Shown: positions 21,704 to 35,000, counted from the stretch's first letter. The stretch is 64,000 nucleotides of DNA from Parus major (GCF_001522545.3 NC_031781.1:14710010-14774009); one strand, 5' to 3'. Numbers and translations: made by a program. Notes: generated by a model not told the origin, from the letters alone.

Positions 21704-23618
21704 CTGGGAGGAAACAGCAATAGTCAGTGCTGGACTCTGAGGGCAGACTAGAGCAAAGCAAGAGGTGAAATGAGAAATAAGTGGTGCTCTGTAGAGCAGG
21801 TGTGCCACACAACAGCTCCATTGAGTCTTTGGTTTACATGGGATTGTTGTTCCTCTGGTTCCTTCAGTGGGCTGAGATGGTCACCGAGTGACCTCAGACA
21901 CCTACAAGACAGCCAGCTCCTTCACCAACTGAATCTAGGATACTGTGGTCTGAAGAAGGTATTCAGGCCATATTCAGGTTGTCCTTCCTTGTACAAACCA
22001 TGCATGAAGAGCACAACTAAAATTAGAACCTCAGTTCCAGACCTGTATTGGCATGAAATAGGAGGGGAGAGGGCACAAAGGGCTGCAAGTGTCACCTCCA
22101 GGGAAAATCACCCACAGGAGGTTTTACTGAGGTGGAGATTGGTCTCTTCTCCCAGGCAATAGGACAAGAGGCAATGGCCTCAAGTTGTGCCAGGAGAGGT
22201 TTAGATCAGCTAATGGGAAACATTTCTTCCCCAAAAGGGCTGTCAGGCACCAGAATGGGCTGCCCAGGGACGTGGTGGAGTCACCATCCCTGGAAATATT
22301 TAAGAGATGTCGCACTCAGGGCCATGGTTTAGTGGTGCATCTGGCTGTAGTAAGTTAATGGTTGGATTCAAAGATCTTAGAGGTCTTTTTCAACCTAAAG
22401 GACTCTACACAGCCCATGCTGCCAAAGCAGAAGCAGCTGTATTTGCCTGTCACCCGACCAGGCTGGAAAGCTTTGCACACTCTCTCTCTGCCCTGAAGAC
22501 TGTTGGTTTTAGCAAGGTTCCAAGCAGATTCATTTATTAGGTTTCTACAAATGGTGTAATTTAATATTTGACTAAGGTTTAATTAAACAGCCAGGCCTCT
22601 GGAACCAGGACTACTAGTGCCTGGAGGACTTGGCAGGCAGCAGGAAGCAAAGCTGCTTTTGCTTTGTGATGTTGCTGTGGGGATGGAGCCTTCAGGATCT
22701 CTTCTTCCAGATGAGCACAGCAAGCCTCCCTCCCAGCCTGCTCAGACAGAGGCCACCTAGGCAGAGCATGTCACTGGGGGATCAGGAGGGACACGGGAAC
22801 AAAGCTTCTGCTCTGTGTTCAGTGCAAGTCATGCATTCAGCTCAGTTAAATAGTGTTTGCAAAAGCTCATTTTTCCTTCAAACAGCCATGTGCAGCTCCA
22901 CCCAGGATCCTCACTGCTTGGCTCCACTGCACAGGGTTTGGCTCCCAAACCAGGCCTTTCTTTTCCCCAAAACCTGAATGCCTCAACAGCATTAATTTGG
23001 CCTGCTCTGATGATTTGAATTTCTTTTTCTTTATGAGAAAGGCAGTAGATGTTTATGTGTGCTGGGTATTAAGTAAAGCTGCTTTGAGAAACCATGGCTC
23101 AGGTGCAGAGTCAACTGCAGTATTGGGGTGGGCCTTACTGCCCCCAAAGAACCAGCTGTGATGGAGGCATTCTCCTCTGGGTTTTGTTTTTAACTCATTG
23201 TTGTCTCCAAGAGGGAGAAAAGATGAGTGAAGAACACAAATCCACAGACGAGCTCAGAACACTGCAGAAGGGAAAAAATTACAGCTGCAGTCTTGATACT
23301 ATCAAACTGAGAGGACTGGGGAAGTGTCTGTGCAGCCCCATCTGGAAGTGGAACAGGCCTTAGTCCCTTTTGATTTAATAGTCAGGGAGCCCTGTAAGGA
23401 ATACTCTGGATGCAAGCAATGCGCTGTGTGGTTTTAGTGGGAAATAAATTGTAGCCAATGACAAATTTTTTAAATGCAGGCTTGGGCTTCCTTTGATCCC
23501 ACTGAATAACAAAACAAAACAGAAACCCTCTCATAATAACATGCTGGTACTCAAAGAAAATGTTTCCCAAGTGACTCCTACCCTTCATACAACCTCAAAA
23601 CACGCAGGCGAGACTTAC
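21704..23618 (-). other. LRIG1: LRIG1 intron with CR1
   Basis: 1.9 kb between the LRR C-cap and Ig1 exons. It contains a CR1 fragment (22120-22410); the remainder is unique. Confidence 0.85.
22120..22410 (+). mobile_element. CR1 LINE 3' fragment
   Basis: The segment matches the CR1 3' end in sense orientation on the + strand: GGTCTCTTCTCCCAGGCAAT, GGCCTCAAGTTGTGCCAGGA, GGCTGCCCAGGGACGTGGTG, GAGTCACCATCCCTGGAAAT and GTTAATGGTTGGATTCAAAG, ending CTTTTTCAACCTAAAGGACT. It is antisense to LRIG1, 5' truncated, and moderately diverged. Confidence 0.93.
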
Positions 23619-23782
23619 CACACACAAAACTCTCTGGCTGGATGGCAAAAATGCTCTTGCTTTTCAGTGACTCAGGATGGGCACAGGTGGCCACCACAAA
23701 GGACTGCAGCTCTTTCTCCACCAACCACTGGGGCAGCCACTTCAGCTGGCAGTCACAGAGGAAGCTGTCACTGTTAATGTGG
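23619..23782 (-). CDS. LRIG1: LRIG1 coding exon: LRR C-terminal cap
   Basis: 164 bp, entering in phase 2 and leaving in phase 1, so it marks the switch from LRR-type to Ig-type exon phase. It encodes [20 protein letters not shown], then [20 protein letters not shown] and SFVC. The four Cys (CDC, C, C) are the LRRCT disulfide pattern. Acceptor CCCTGCAG, donor GTAAGT. Confidence 0.97.
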
Positions 23783-25764
23783 CTGCAGGGAAACAAAACC
23801 AACACGAGCCTGCTGTGAGTCCTGCACACAGGGAAGGCTGGGAGCCTCCCAGTCCTTTCATGTTAAACACTTTCCTCCTGCCCCCCCAGCATGGGTGGAA
23901 TGAAGAAAAAGGACTGCAGGGATGTCCTCGAGGCATTAAAAATGTTACAGACGTGACACATTCAAATAGCATTTCATCTCCATGTAGAGAAACTCCCTCC
24001 TGTAGTGCAGTGACATTGCAGCACCTTGTAATTATGAACCTGCTCCCAGAGTGATCCCCAGGAACAGAGAGGAAATGTCAATGAGTTCCTGCTCTGCCCC
24101 TGTGGTTTGAGCATCTTTGGTGGGGACCAAATTCAGCACTTAACTACTGACCAGAGAGAGACCCTGCCTTCCCTGGTGACCCTGGAGTTGTGTTTACTGC
24201 TTAACAGAAGCAGTTAGAGGAGAAATGACCAAAGCTATTTGTGTAAACCCCACAGAAACAGTAACTAGTCTGGAAAACAAAACACATAAACATTTCTCAG
24301 CATCCTGAGTTCCAACCCCACCACTGTAGTATTCTGATCCAACACTAGCTTAGTACCTTCTCTTAGCAAAAGAGTGTGAAAAAAGGGTAAAGAACAAGGG
24401 GATTAATGTGGGGTTTTTTAAATATTCTGGGCCAAATTATGGCTCAGCATAGCTCTAAGGCCAGTGAAAAACTGTAAATTTACATAAACAGGGCATTCAT
24501 ACTTTGGTCTGGTTTGAAAAACTCAGTCTGATCCTTGGAATTGAATGTGAGGATGCCTCAGAGACTGGGAAAATGCCCCAGAGAGAACTTCTGTCCTGTA
24601 ATACTACAAGCTATGAAAGAGCAGAGTATCAAGAACACAGCAGAATTCCAACTCCAGCACTGCACTATTAGATGTGAATCTCCTGCTATTTTTCTACCTT
24701 GGGAAATCCTGAAATTTGAAATGAGCAGGAAAGGGAAAAAGAAAGAAATTGACTGGAGAGGGATTTGACTTTTCAAAGCTGTCCACCTTGCTGTTCTAGA
24801 AAGATGTGTAGCCTCTAACACATATGATGGCATAAATCCCTCCTGGCTACTTGGGACAGGTCACAAGATCCTTCAGCACAAGGCATTCTGCATCTAAATG
24901 TCCTCTATCTGAACTTCTCCATTTCATAAATATTCATTCACAATATCTGGGATCTCACTGTCTCTTCCTAATAAGATCAATCTTTTAACTCAATTTTGTT
25001 TCAAGTGCCAGTGCAGAAGGTAAAGTTTGTAATCACACAAGAGATGCATGGTGTTTATCTTCTTCATTCCCAGCCACTGGTATCAGGTGTCACTGCCAGC
25101 AGTGACCATCTGATTCCCATTTCCAATGTCAGGAGCAAGAACCTGCACCTGCCCAAATACCAAAGAAATGATTTTGTCTTCCACAGACACTGCACTACTC
25201 TGGGGCATAGCAATGCACTGACAGTAGATTAAATATTTATGGGGAAGAAAAGGAAACCAGGCAAGAGTGGAAACAGTGTCTGATAACAGTGCAGAGCCCC
25301 ATCCTGGAGCACAAGCAGCAGTTCTGATAACACATCTGTATTTTTACACCAGAAGGCTGAATGACAAGTGGATGCAGTTCAAATGGTGCTTATCACTGCA
25401 GTATCAGTCCTGTGTGTGAACCCTAAACACAGGTGTACAGCGAGGGAGCAGATGGGCCACTGGGAATTAAATCCATGGTGGTGTGAGCAGGAGAAGCTAA
25501 CAGGACCAGAGCTGGACTTCCTGAGCAGAGATGAATAATTGCACAGGCACAAAGCTGCTGGATGAACCTGTGCCAGTGATCTAATTTCACTCACTATTAC
25601 ATGCAAGATGTTCCCGTGACAGCTTCTCATGTGTAAAAAATACCCCACAGAGGAGGATGCAGGGGAGGGGTGAAATGAGTGAGTGGTAATGTGGGTAAGA
25701 CCCGTGCTGCTGCTCACATCTAGGGCCAGGAGGAGGTGAGGGTGTGAGCAGGGCAATCACTTAC
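23783..25764 (-). other. LRIG1: LRIG1 intron
   Basis: 2.0 kb of unique sequence with no recognised repeat. Open frames near 25379-25756 have no coding support. Confidence 0.85.
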
Positions 25765-25836
25765 AGCTGCCGCAGGCTCTTCATCCTGGCAAAGGCATCG
25801 GCTTGGATGGAGCGGATGGCGTTGTCCCCGAGGTTC
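25765..25836 (-). CDS. LRIG1: LRIG1 coding exon: one LRR
   Basis: 72 bp, phase 2 at both ends, one 24-residue repeat: NLGDNAIRSIQADAFARMKS then LRQL. Acceptor TGCCTGCAG, donor GTAAGT. This is the last LRR before the C-cap. Confidence 0.96.
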
Positions 25837-27022
25837 CTGCAGGCACAACCACAGGCAGTGTGAACAAAGGGGATGCCATGGCTGGGACAGAGCCTCTCCA
25901 CATTGATTTCAGCACTGACTCCAGTAGCAGGAATCAACATTAGCCAGCCAACAAAAATTACATTTAATTAAATCACTAGGGCATCCCCTACCCAGTCTTC
26001 TCACTACACTTTCTCACTCTGAGCTACATCCATCATCCATAGCTCAGAAATTCCTCAGCTCCCTTGATAACTAAAGATAGTCTGGAATGTGGTACCCCAC
26101 ATAAAAGAAGGCAAATATTTGCACTAAGCAGCATCTGAGGAATTATTTGAAAATTACTTGGAGAGGATACTGTTGGGTTCAAAAAATCCCAGTATTTCCA
26201 CAGGAAGGGGTTAAAGGCTTCCCTCACAAATATCACTAATTAAAAAAATAATTTGTTCTCTGAAAAAGCACAGTGTCAGATTTAGGGCTGAATACTAAGT
26301 GACATGTAGGGCAGACAAGCACTGCTTAAAGAGGACAATCTCAGTAGAGAATTAAGGGCACCTTTATTTGGGAATGTTCTCCCAATCAGGCAGCCCAAAT
26401 CTTTCAGCATGCTCTTGATGGCCACAACATTTCATACAATCAACAGCCAATAAAACATGTAGAGCACAGTCACATATACTTTAACTTGTCTTAATCCAAG
26501 AAAGGAGATTATTCATGAATCACTGCTGGAGTCATCAGCCTTGGGACACAGAAAAAAATTACACAGAGACAGCCAAAATTGACTTCTTGCAAATGGCTCT
26601 GAGGGGGGTTGTGCTGAATGGAGATGTTCAGTGGGGATACATCGAAATCAGTCATCTGCAGCACATGTCACTGCCAGAGCCCAGGTTTAGAGGGAGGTTG
26701 GGGCAAAAGAGGAGAGAGTGTTCTGTCTGAACCAGCCTATTTTCATTGCTAACAGCCTGCAAAGCAGTAATGTGCAAGTCAAGGTGATACTCTCAAAAAT
26801 TAAGAGCATGCAAATTTCCCATATGTTCTATGACTTTGTTCCTGGCACAAAAAAAGGCCAAAGTTGAGGCGGACTTATAATGAGAAGGAAGCAGGTGGCC
26901 CCCACAAATGGACTGGCTTCTCAGTTTACAAAGACACTATTAAATTGCTAGCAGATTTCTCAAGCAGCTACTTTTGGCAGACCACCCCCTTCCCAACCTC
27001 TGAGGCATGGTGGGTTACTCAC
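25837..27022 (-). other. LRIG1: LRIG1 intron
   Basis: 1.2 kb of unique AT-rich sequence; nothing recognised. Confidence 0.85.
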
Positions 27023-27094
27023 AGGTGCTCCAGAGCCTCCAACCCTGAGAACGCTTTCTTGGCCACTGACTTGATCTTGTTTCCAAACAGAGTT
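27023..27094 (-). CDS. LRIG1: LRIG1 coding exon: one LRR
   Basis: 72 bp, phase 2 at both ends: [20 protein letters not shown] then LEHL, nearly the human sequence. Acceptor AAACTGCAG, donor GTGAGT. Confidence 0.96.
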
Positions 27095-28544
27095 CTGCAG
27101 TTTCCAAACATCCAGTGCCAGATAAACAGAAAGAAAATGGGGAGGGGGGGGCAAAAAAAAAAAAAGGAACACAATTAGTGTGGCTTTATCTGATATATAC
27201 ACTCAGTGTAAGTCGCAGGAAATCTGAACTGCACAGAGATTAAGAGGGCTGAAGCACACTCGCTTTCCTGCTCCTGAAATGAAATCCTTTTATCTGTATT
27301 TGAATTTAATAGTGATGACAGCGCAGAAGGGAATGTGCCATATCACATAAACAGGCAGGTTTGCTCCCATGCTTGGGAACCAGCTTGCTGAGTAACAGAA
27401 GGTCCCCTCTGTTCTTCACAGGCAGGCTGTGGACAGGATTAAGTGCAGTGACAGTTTAACAAGATATTGGTCTCTCCCCACTGCACTTTTCATTTCTGAC
27501 TTCTTCTCAGACAGGAAAAAGAGCTGTAATTTACTCACTGGTGCTTGGCCTGAGCTATCAGCACACAGAGCTAGGGCTGCCCCTGGGCTGCACATTCACA
27601 CAGCAGCTGACTGCAGGCACTGCTCATTCCTCCCTTGTAAATACAACAGCAAAGCAGCATCATGCAACAGATCATAGCCAAGGATAATTTCAAGGAGCAA
27701 AAGGCAGAACAGGTAATGTTCAGAGCTGAGGAGGGGGCTTGCTTGCATCTGTGATCAGAGAGCATTCCTCTGAATCAGCAGTGGCACGAGGGGACTATCA
27801 GCAGAAAACAGCCAGCTGGAGAGATCCCAGCCCAGCTGCCATCTCCAGAGCAACAGTTCTCCATAAATATTGACCAGTGCTAATGGCCAGGGGCAGGGTT
27901 CATGCCAAATGGACAGTCTCTCCACCTGTTTTAATAAAACATCAACCAGTGTCATTAATTAGGAGCTGCTTTCCTTCCCCAGGCTCCCTCTAAGGTTTAT
28001 CCTCCAGGTGCAGCTGTTATCACCATGTGGTGTCCAGGGCAAGTCATCACCCACAGCTCAGGTGAAGAAAAGGCACATCTGGTGCTGCATTTGATTTTGA
28101 GTTTTCATTCAATAGCTGTCCTTCAGCATAGAGTGTGACCTGTATCTGCACCCCAAAAAGACAACTATGATGGTCCCACTGCTTGCTTACTGTCCAGGGA
28201 AAGGAGTACAAGATGGAACGTGTGCAGCCATTCCATGAGCAAATACATTCCCAAGAACTTGTCAAGGCTTTCCACAAAGCACTTTTCAAATGTCAGGATA
28301 ATTTGGTTATATACTGGCTCCCAGAAAGCCCAGTTTCAAATACCCCCAGCTCCAAAGGATGTGTGCAATCATGTGTGCCACCATTTGGTAAAAGAGATGT
28401 TGCATTAATGAAGGCTTTGAAAAATCCATTAGAATGATTAATACAGTAAATAATTTACTATATGTAAACTCTGGTCAAATGGCTGCATCCATACACACTG
28501 ATTTCTGGAGCCATGTTCCTAAATAAGTGTGTTAAAAGGACAAG

Positions 28545-28803
28545 ATAAGGATAAAATAAGGACTAAAGGAAATGGCCTCAAGCTGTGCCAGGAGAGGTCT
28601 AGACTAGATTTTAAGAAAAATTTCTTCAGAGAGAGTGTTGTAAGCATTGAACAGGCTTCCCAGGGAAGTGTCAGAGTCACCATCCTTGGAAGTGTTCAAA
28701 AACCTTGTGGATGTGGCACTCCAGGACATGGTTTTAGTGATGAATATGGTGATGGTGCTAGGTTAATGGTTGGATTTGATGATCCTAAAGATTTACAATT
28801 CTA
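28545..28803 (+). mobile_element. CR1 LINE 3' fragment
   Basis: CR1 3' end in + orientation: GGAAATGGCCTCAAGCTGTG, CCAGGAGAGGTCTAGACTAG, GAGTCACCATCCTTGGAAGT and GGTTAATGGTTGGATTTGAT. It is antisense to LRIG1, diverged and 5' truncated. Confidence 0.9.
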
Positions 28804-29589
28804 ATAGAAGTTAAATGGGAAACTGCTGTTGAAAAAATTATGTTGAGCTTGGGTTTGATAGCTGCAGATTTCTATTATAGTTCAGTGGATTCTGGACTTT
28901 GAAAATTGGAGATAGTGCTGATATCTGTTTAGTTATCTGTGCAGAGTACAGTACATTTGGGAAGCTCCACCACTTGTGTAGGTGCACAAAGCTTGATGCC
29001 TGGACATGAGAAATACCTAACACACACGACAAGTCAGGCCTCAGCAAACTCATTAATAATTACTCCTTGCAACTAATTTCAATTAAGTGCCTCTACAAAT
29101 CTGAGAGTTTGAACCTAGCAGCCCCCATCAAAGGGCTGTGGAAGGCTGGAATGTGAAGGCAGCAGAACACAGCCACAATCAGCCATTCCACTGCTGGCCA
29201 AAACCTCCTCCACAGGGCAGAGCCAAGCACAAGCTCTCCTGGAGACTGCACCAGTGTAATTGTGGCACACAATTCACTGCAGTGTTTTCTCCTCCAGACA
29301 GTTTACACCTGCAGGAAGATCTCGCTGAGTGAGCCATCAAAAAAACCCAGTTACATTTAGCAGTTTGAATAATTAGGAACCTCCTTGCTCTGCAGCGATT
29401 CCACTGGTGATTTTTATGCTTCAGTGCTTCTCGACTCCCTCTTTCTTCAAGCAACATTTTAATTTAGGCCTGTGCTCTCCATCCTGGAGAGCTTCATATA
29501 TAATTCAGAGAAGGCTAAAGTGACTGGCCTCTCCATCTCTGTTTAACACCTTCATGTCAGCGAACAACCCTCTCTGTGCTAAATCCTTT

Positions 29590-29760
29590 CAGAGGCTAAT
29601 CTGTGCCAGATCAAAGGGGAATGGCTTTTAAGGCAATCTCCACAGAGCTGAGGTGATTATTAATTCATTGGAAGGTCTCCTCTGAAGTGCCCATTTATTT
29701 TTTGTATGCTAATGCATTTAAAGTGGTTGACGGTTTAAACACCAGCCCTAAATCACACAG
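29590..29760. promoter_or_regulatory. Candidate conserved non-coding element
   Basis: The block includes AGATCAAAGG (a good TCF/LEF match), GATTATTAATTCATT (homeodomain-like) and TATGCTAATGCATTTAAA (POU/octamer-like), with no repeat signature. Wnt/TCF input would fit LRIG1's role in intestinal stem cells, but that is inference. No alignment was available. Confidence 0.25.
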
Positions 29761-30359
29761 TGAAATGTTTGCTGTTAAGGGCTGATCTTTTATTTACAAA
29801 AATATCCTGGTTCTCATTTCAGCCCTAGAAATCACTAGTTTGGGATTTATGTGCCAATAAGCTAAAACAGTTCTGAGGAGATGCCTTTAAAAGTGATCAC
29901 TCACAAGTATTCTCAAAATGCCTCAAGGAATAATAATAAAATAATTTCATTTTCTGAGCATCTTTTAGCCTTACACACTGGGTGAAAAGCAAGCTGTCTG
30001 TCCCACAGCAGTTCACTCTGTTAAGTAATCAAACCACTCCTGTCTGCCCCAAACCAAGCTCATCCTCATGTTTTTCCAGGCTATGAAATGTGCTACAATT
30101 CCCTGCACAAACCTTCCCTGCACATGTCCCTCAGCCAGACTCAGAGCTGGCCCGAGTCCATGTGCAATGACAGGCATCAGTCAACAAAGGAAGAAAGATA
30201 TAAACCAAACTTCCTTAGACTTGCACAAGCCCATTGTGCATCTTTGTGTACCAGCAGCTCAAACCAGCAATCTTTTAGAGGTGTTCCTTGTGCTTGGTGA
30301 CAAACATCTCATCAGGCATTTCACAGGGGACAGCAATAGCTGGAGCTCCAGCACATAAC

Positions 30360-31140
30360 CCCACAGGCTGCCCCTGCTCCCTCTTCCTTCCTCCTCCCGC
30401 TCCTTGCTGTTCCTCCTGGCCTCTGCCTGACCCCCACAGCTCCTCAGGGCTCCCTGCTCCTGCTTTCCAGTCCTTTTGCTGAACTCTTTCCTTCCATGCT
30501 GTCTCCTCTGGGCTTTTTCACCACTCTCCTGTTATCTGCACCCAGCATTTCTAACATATCCTAATCACTTGGGACCACTACTTTTTCTCCTGTGCCCGTG
30601 CTGGAGGGATGTACCAGCAGTGGATGTACCACCAGGACAGCTCTCTCTGCTCCTTTCCACCACCTTCTCTCCCTTGTCAAAGCAGCACTACAGACTCATA
30701 ATCCCTACAGCCTGCAAATCCCACCGGGCAAAGTCTCTGCTCCCATCACCCTTCCAGCTGCTCACATGGTCTCACTGGGTTCTTCAGACAAATCAAACAC
30801 TCACTCAGGCAGCCAAGGACTCTTCTACCCACCACATCTGCTCCTCTGCCTTTTTTCTGGCAGTCATGGGAAGATCCCCTGACTCTGCACACACAGCAAT
30901 TCTTACTGACTTCTCTCTCACTCCCACACTTCTGCTTCCCTGTCTGGCTCCCCCTGTCCTTAAATCCTCCTCTGCCTTCTGTCCCACTTTACTTGCAGCT
31001 GCAACTTGGTCCCCTCCACAAGGACCCAGTGACTCCCCTCAGCAACCATCAAATGGCATCTCTGTGATTTCAGATTTTTCTCCTCTAAGCACTCCCATCT
31101 CCACAGACCCTGCCATGGCTCATCCCACTCCCCGAGGAGT
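30360..31140. repeat. Pyrimidine-rich low-complexity stretch
   Basis: The + strand is dominated by C and T (CTCCCTCTTCCTTCCTCCTC and similar) for nearly 800 bp. This depresses stop codons and allows a 275-codon frame (30476-31303) with Ser/Pro/Leu-rich composition and no recognisable domain. I read it as low complexity in an intron. Confidence 0.55.
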
Positions 31141-32012
31141 CTCTAATGAGAGCGTGACAATATCCTGCCTGCCAGGATCCATCCCAGCCATCTGCTATCC
31201 ATCGAGGTACTTTTACTGCACCTCTGGCTGTGCCATCCCAGCATCACAGACAGCGGCATGGGGGGTGCTGAGAACTTCAACAAAGGCAAGAGGTAATGAT
31301 TAGAGACTCTTGATTTGTCACAAGCCATCAGAGACTCCTCTGACAGGGCTGATTTATATCACCCATTTCAAATGGAACAGGGGCTTGTACGGAGCAATGT
31401 GAAAATCCTTGCGAAGGCCAAACAAGCCATAAACATTTGCAAGGCGCATGCTTGCCTTGGGTTTCTTTTTATCTCTTCAAGAGCCTGTGCCCCATGGTGC
31501 CTTTTATTGTCACTGCACATGGAACTGAGCCCAAAAGATCACTCTCAGAAAGAGTATCCCACAGAAACGAATCCTGTTTCAATCCTCTGTTGTAACAGGA
31601 AGTGGGGTGATTTTTCTCTCTGTTTATTGTTATTTGCTGCATCAATCAGTGCCTCGCTGAAGACTGCAAGGGGTCATTTTTGTTGTTTGCTTTTAGAAGT
31701 GAGGAATGGTTGTGCTGAATTTTATACATGAAAACAGCTTAAATTTCTCTCTGTGTCTGAACTGCAGTATGTGGCATTGTCTGTTCACCATTTAGAAAGG
31801 AAATAATTGCCTCATACCTGCTTAAAAACATAAGTGATTGAAAACCACATTTGTGCTCTTGCAGTGAGCCTGCAAAACTGTTACAGCTCAGATTTTCTCT
31901 TGATTTTTGTCTTGTTCCAAGGTAAGGGAGGTTGCATAAAAAGGGACAGACCCAGCCCCACACAGGCACACAACAAAACTGGCTTGCAGAATTCAAGCCC
32001 AGGGATACTCAC

Positions 32013-32093
32013 AGCTTGCTCAGGTTTTCCAGGCCTGTAAAGGCTCCATTGGTATCTTCTATTGTGCCTGAGATGTCGTTGTGGTCCAGTTCC
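32013..32093 (-). CDS. LRIG1: LRIG1 coding exon: one long LRR
   Basis: 81 bp, phase 2 at both ends, encoding [20 protein letters not shown] then LENLSKL. The 27-residue repeat carries the same three-residue insertion (IEDT) as human. Acceptor CCCCCAG, donor GTGAGT. Confidence 0.97.
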
Positions 32094-35000
32094 CTGGGGG
32101 GAGGACAAGAGAGAGCTCAGAATCAGCGCCTTAGTCCCAGTGTCACTGTTACAAACAAGTGGAGGAAGCTGGAGAGTGCCACATGAGAGGTTCTCATTTT
32201 CTCCTGACAGTTATCAGAAAATGCAGAGTCCTGCAGCAAAGCAGCACCAGTCACTTCTCCTGCACTGACACGTGGAGGGATGGTGCATTCCAGAAAGAGC
32301 TCTGGCTTGTTCCTAGCTGAAACCCTCCGAGACAGCTTCTTTTTACCAAGTAGGTTTCTGCCCTTTTCTACTTCTGTGCATCCAAAGAGAAGGAGAAAAA
32401 TTAAAGTGAAGTGCCAAAATTAAACTGAAAGAAACAGCTGTCCTTAAATGCTACTGCCATAAAATAAGATCACTTTGGGTATTCCAGTGTATGCATGTAT
32501 TTGCCTATAGCTGAATCTTAGGAAGATGATTTGGTGTGTTTTCTACAAAGCTGCATTTTTTCTGGCAATGAACTTGAAAACTCAACAAAGGAAAGCGCCA
32601 GCATCACTGCACCAGCCTAACTCTGTATAATCATTTGAAAAAAAAACAAGAGAATTCCTTTTTCAGAGTTAGCTTCTTTTGGCTTTCAAATTGACCATCA
32701 ATTACAAGAGTCAAAGAGGTCTGAAGAAAAACAAGCACACAGAACAAACACAGAGATCCACAAAAGCTGTTTAAACAGTCTGTTTAAAAATCCTTCCCTC
32801 CCAGCTTTTAAATCCAACTAGCAATGAATACCCAGCAACACAGACAGAAATTCATCATTTCCAATGTTAAAGAAAAACTAAATAGGGCTTTGTTGGTTTT
32901 GTTACATCACTCTGATTTAAAACCTGGCAAAACACAACACCAAAGCAAACTTCACCATCCAGATAACCCCTGAGCCCTCAGGTACTCCTTTTGCACCTTT
33001 TGAAGATGATTATCTGAAGGTTTCCAAATAAAAAAATATTAAGACCAAAGAAAGAAAAACCAAGTCCCCCTGCATTTTCCAACACTCCAGATACAGGCAC
33101 CACAGTGTGGCTTCTGAGCAGCACAAACACACAGTAACTCACAGGAAGGGAAAACACAGATAAAAGAAAGCCCCAGTTTCAATATGGAAATGGTTTTCCT
33201 GCAGCTGCCTCAGTCTTTGCTCCTTTCTCTGCTTTAGTGTGAGCTAAAGATGTGAAGGGAGATGGCCAAAAGCCACAATTCCTGTTTCTCAGCTGGCTTT
33301 AGCCTGGGACCTGAATCTCACATCCCTGGCCTTAGCCAGCATCACTGTGGATGTCAGGGTGATCTCTGTGGGCTGCTCTGTGCCAAAGGCATGGACAAAA
33401 TCTCAGCATCCCTGTGGGGTGTGGGTGCACATAATGCTGTGGTGCCCAAAGAGACGAGTCCAGGAGAATGCTTTGATCTGCTGGCATTTCCAGCACTATC
33501 CTAGTGAGACCAGGAGCAAATACATCCTCCTGGAGCTCAGCTTCTACATCTTCCTTATAGCTGCCAAGCCAAGGTCCCTTGTTCTGTTTGCTTTTTAAGG
33601 GAAAATCCCTTCTCAGACACTTCTCTTCAGTTTCACCACGGGCTACTGGTCTTTGGAGCAGCAAACCCTTTCCCATGGCAGAGACTGACAAGTGGGAACA
33701 GCCTGTAGGAGCTCTGACACACACTTTTATTAATTGACTGCCACACATTGTGTTTTCTTGAAAAAGGGAAAGAAAATGGTATTGCTTGTTCATCCAGTGG
33801 CAACTCAAAGGTTTAGTGTTAGAAAGGAGGAATAAAAACCTTTTTAACAAATGAGTGAAAATAGAGAGAGGGAGAAAAAAAAAAAAAAAGAGTGGGGTAT
33901 TTTGGCCCAGCTCTCTTTGTATTCCAACTCCTCTCCCAGCCCCTGTTGCCAATTTCCTATTCTTTCTGGCTGGCTGAGCTTGAATGCTCGAAGCCTTGTT
34001 AATCATTGTGCTCAGAGGTCTCCGGGCCTGACCTCTATTTGAATAGCTCCACATTTCAGCAGTTTCACACCCACCAAAGGCTCCCCAACAATAGCCCATA
34101 ATTAAAGCATGCTCAGCTCTTTTTCACCAGGTGCAGGACCCAATAGGCCTTTCTCTTTATTAAATTAGAGCTCGCTCACACACTCCCTCTCTGCCTCCCC
34201 CTCTGCCCTGGACATAAAAGAGGCTCCACATTCAGTGCAGAGCAAAGAGAAGGACCAGCTTCCCTTCCCCTCCATTTTTCTTTGGAAACCTTTAGTTCCG
34301 GTCTTGACAGCTGCCTCAGAGAGGTCCCTTTCTGAAAGCCCAGTGGCTGAAAGGCTTTGGCTGAAGTTTAAAAAAAGCAAACAAAACCCAAACTCACTTT
34401 CCAGTCACTTCCTTCACTATGAACTTCAATAAAGAAAAGAGTAAGATGCAAAAAGTACTGTAAAGGCAGGAGATTTTTCTGTTCCCATTTCCTTTTAATG
34501 ACCCAGGCCACAATGGGCTTCTGAAGAGGCATAAAAGTATCAAAGTGTGATTTTTTTATTTTTTTTTTCTTTTGAAGGAAGAATTAAATCAGTTTGCTGA
34601 ACCCAACCAGCCTGGGAACATGTCTGGTACTGTCACAAGGACTGTGAGAATTTTGTGGCGTGCCAGATGAAGGTGCTGAGCCTGCAGCTCCCAGAGAGAG
34701 GAGAACAGCCAGCAGCCCTGCAGGTTCCAGTAAGGAGACAGAGACAACTCAGCAGAGCAGGAATGAAACTGGATTCCCCATCTTCTGATGCTCAAAAGAC
34801 AAGCCCAGATGGACTTCAGTCTAAAACAGCTCTCAACAGTGTATATGTAATGGAACAATGCTACAACTGCATCCCACAGGGGTCACACTGATCTGTCTAA
34901 TGGGCTCTACTGCTCCTAAAACCTTACACGTTGGTATTTGGACCAGGCAGATTTGGACTATCACATTTCCAGGTATTATATTGCGTCAGTGGTTTTAATA

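Larger units (their letters stand above)
27095..32012 (-). other. LRIG1: LRIG1 intron, 4.9 kb
   Basis: It contains a CR1 fragment (28545-28803), a block that looks conserved (29590-29760) and a C/T-rich stretch with a long open frame on the + strand (30360-31303). A further AT-balanced block at 31315-31470 may be conserved. No extra exon of LRIG1 is expected here, because the flanking exons join exactly. Confidence 0.85.

Noticed and set aside
21426..21740. 104-codon + strand frame over the Ig1 exon
   Set aside because: Shadow of the LRIG1 Ig1 exon.
33332..34099. 255-codon open frame on the minus strand within an LRIG1 intron
   Set aside because: It includes a homopolymer-coded phenylalanine run and shows no family likeness; the flanking LRIG1 exons join without it.
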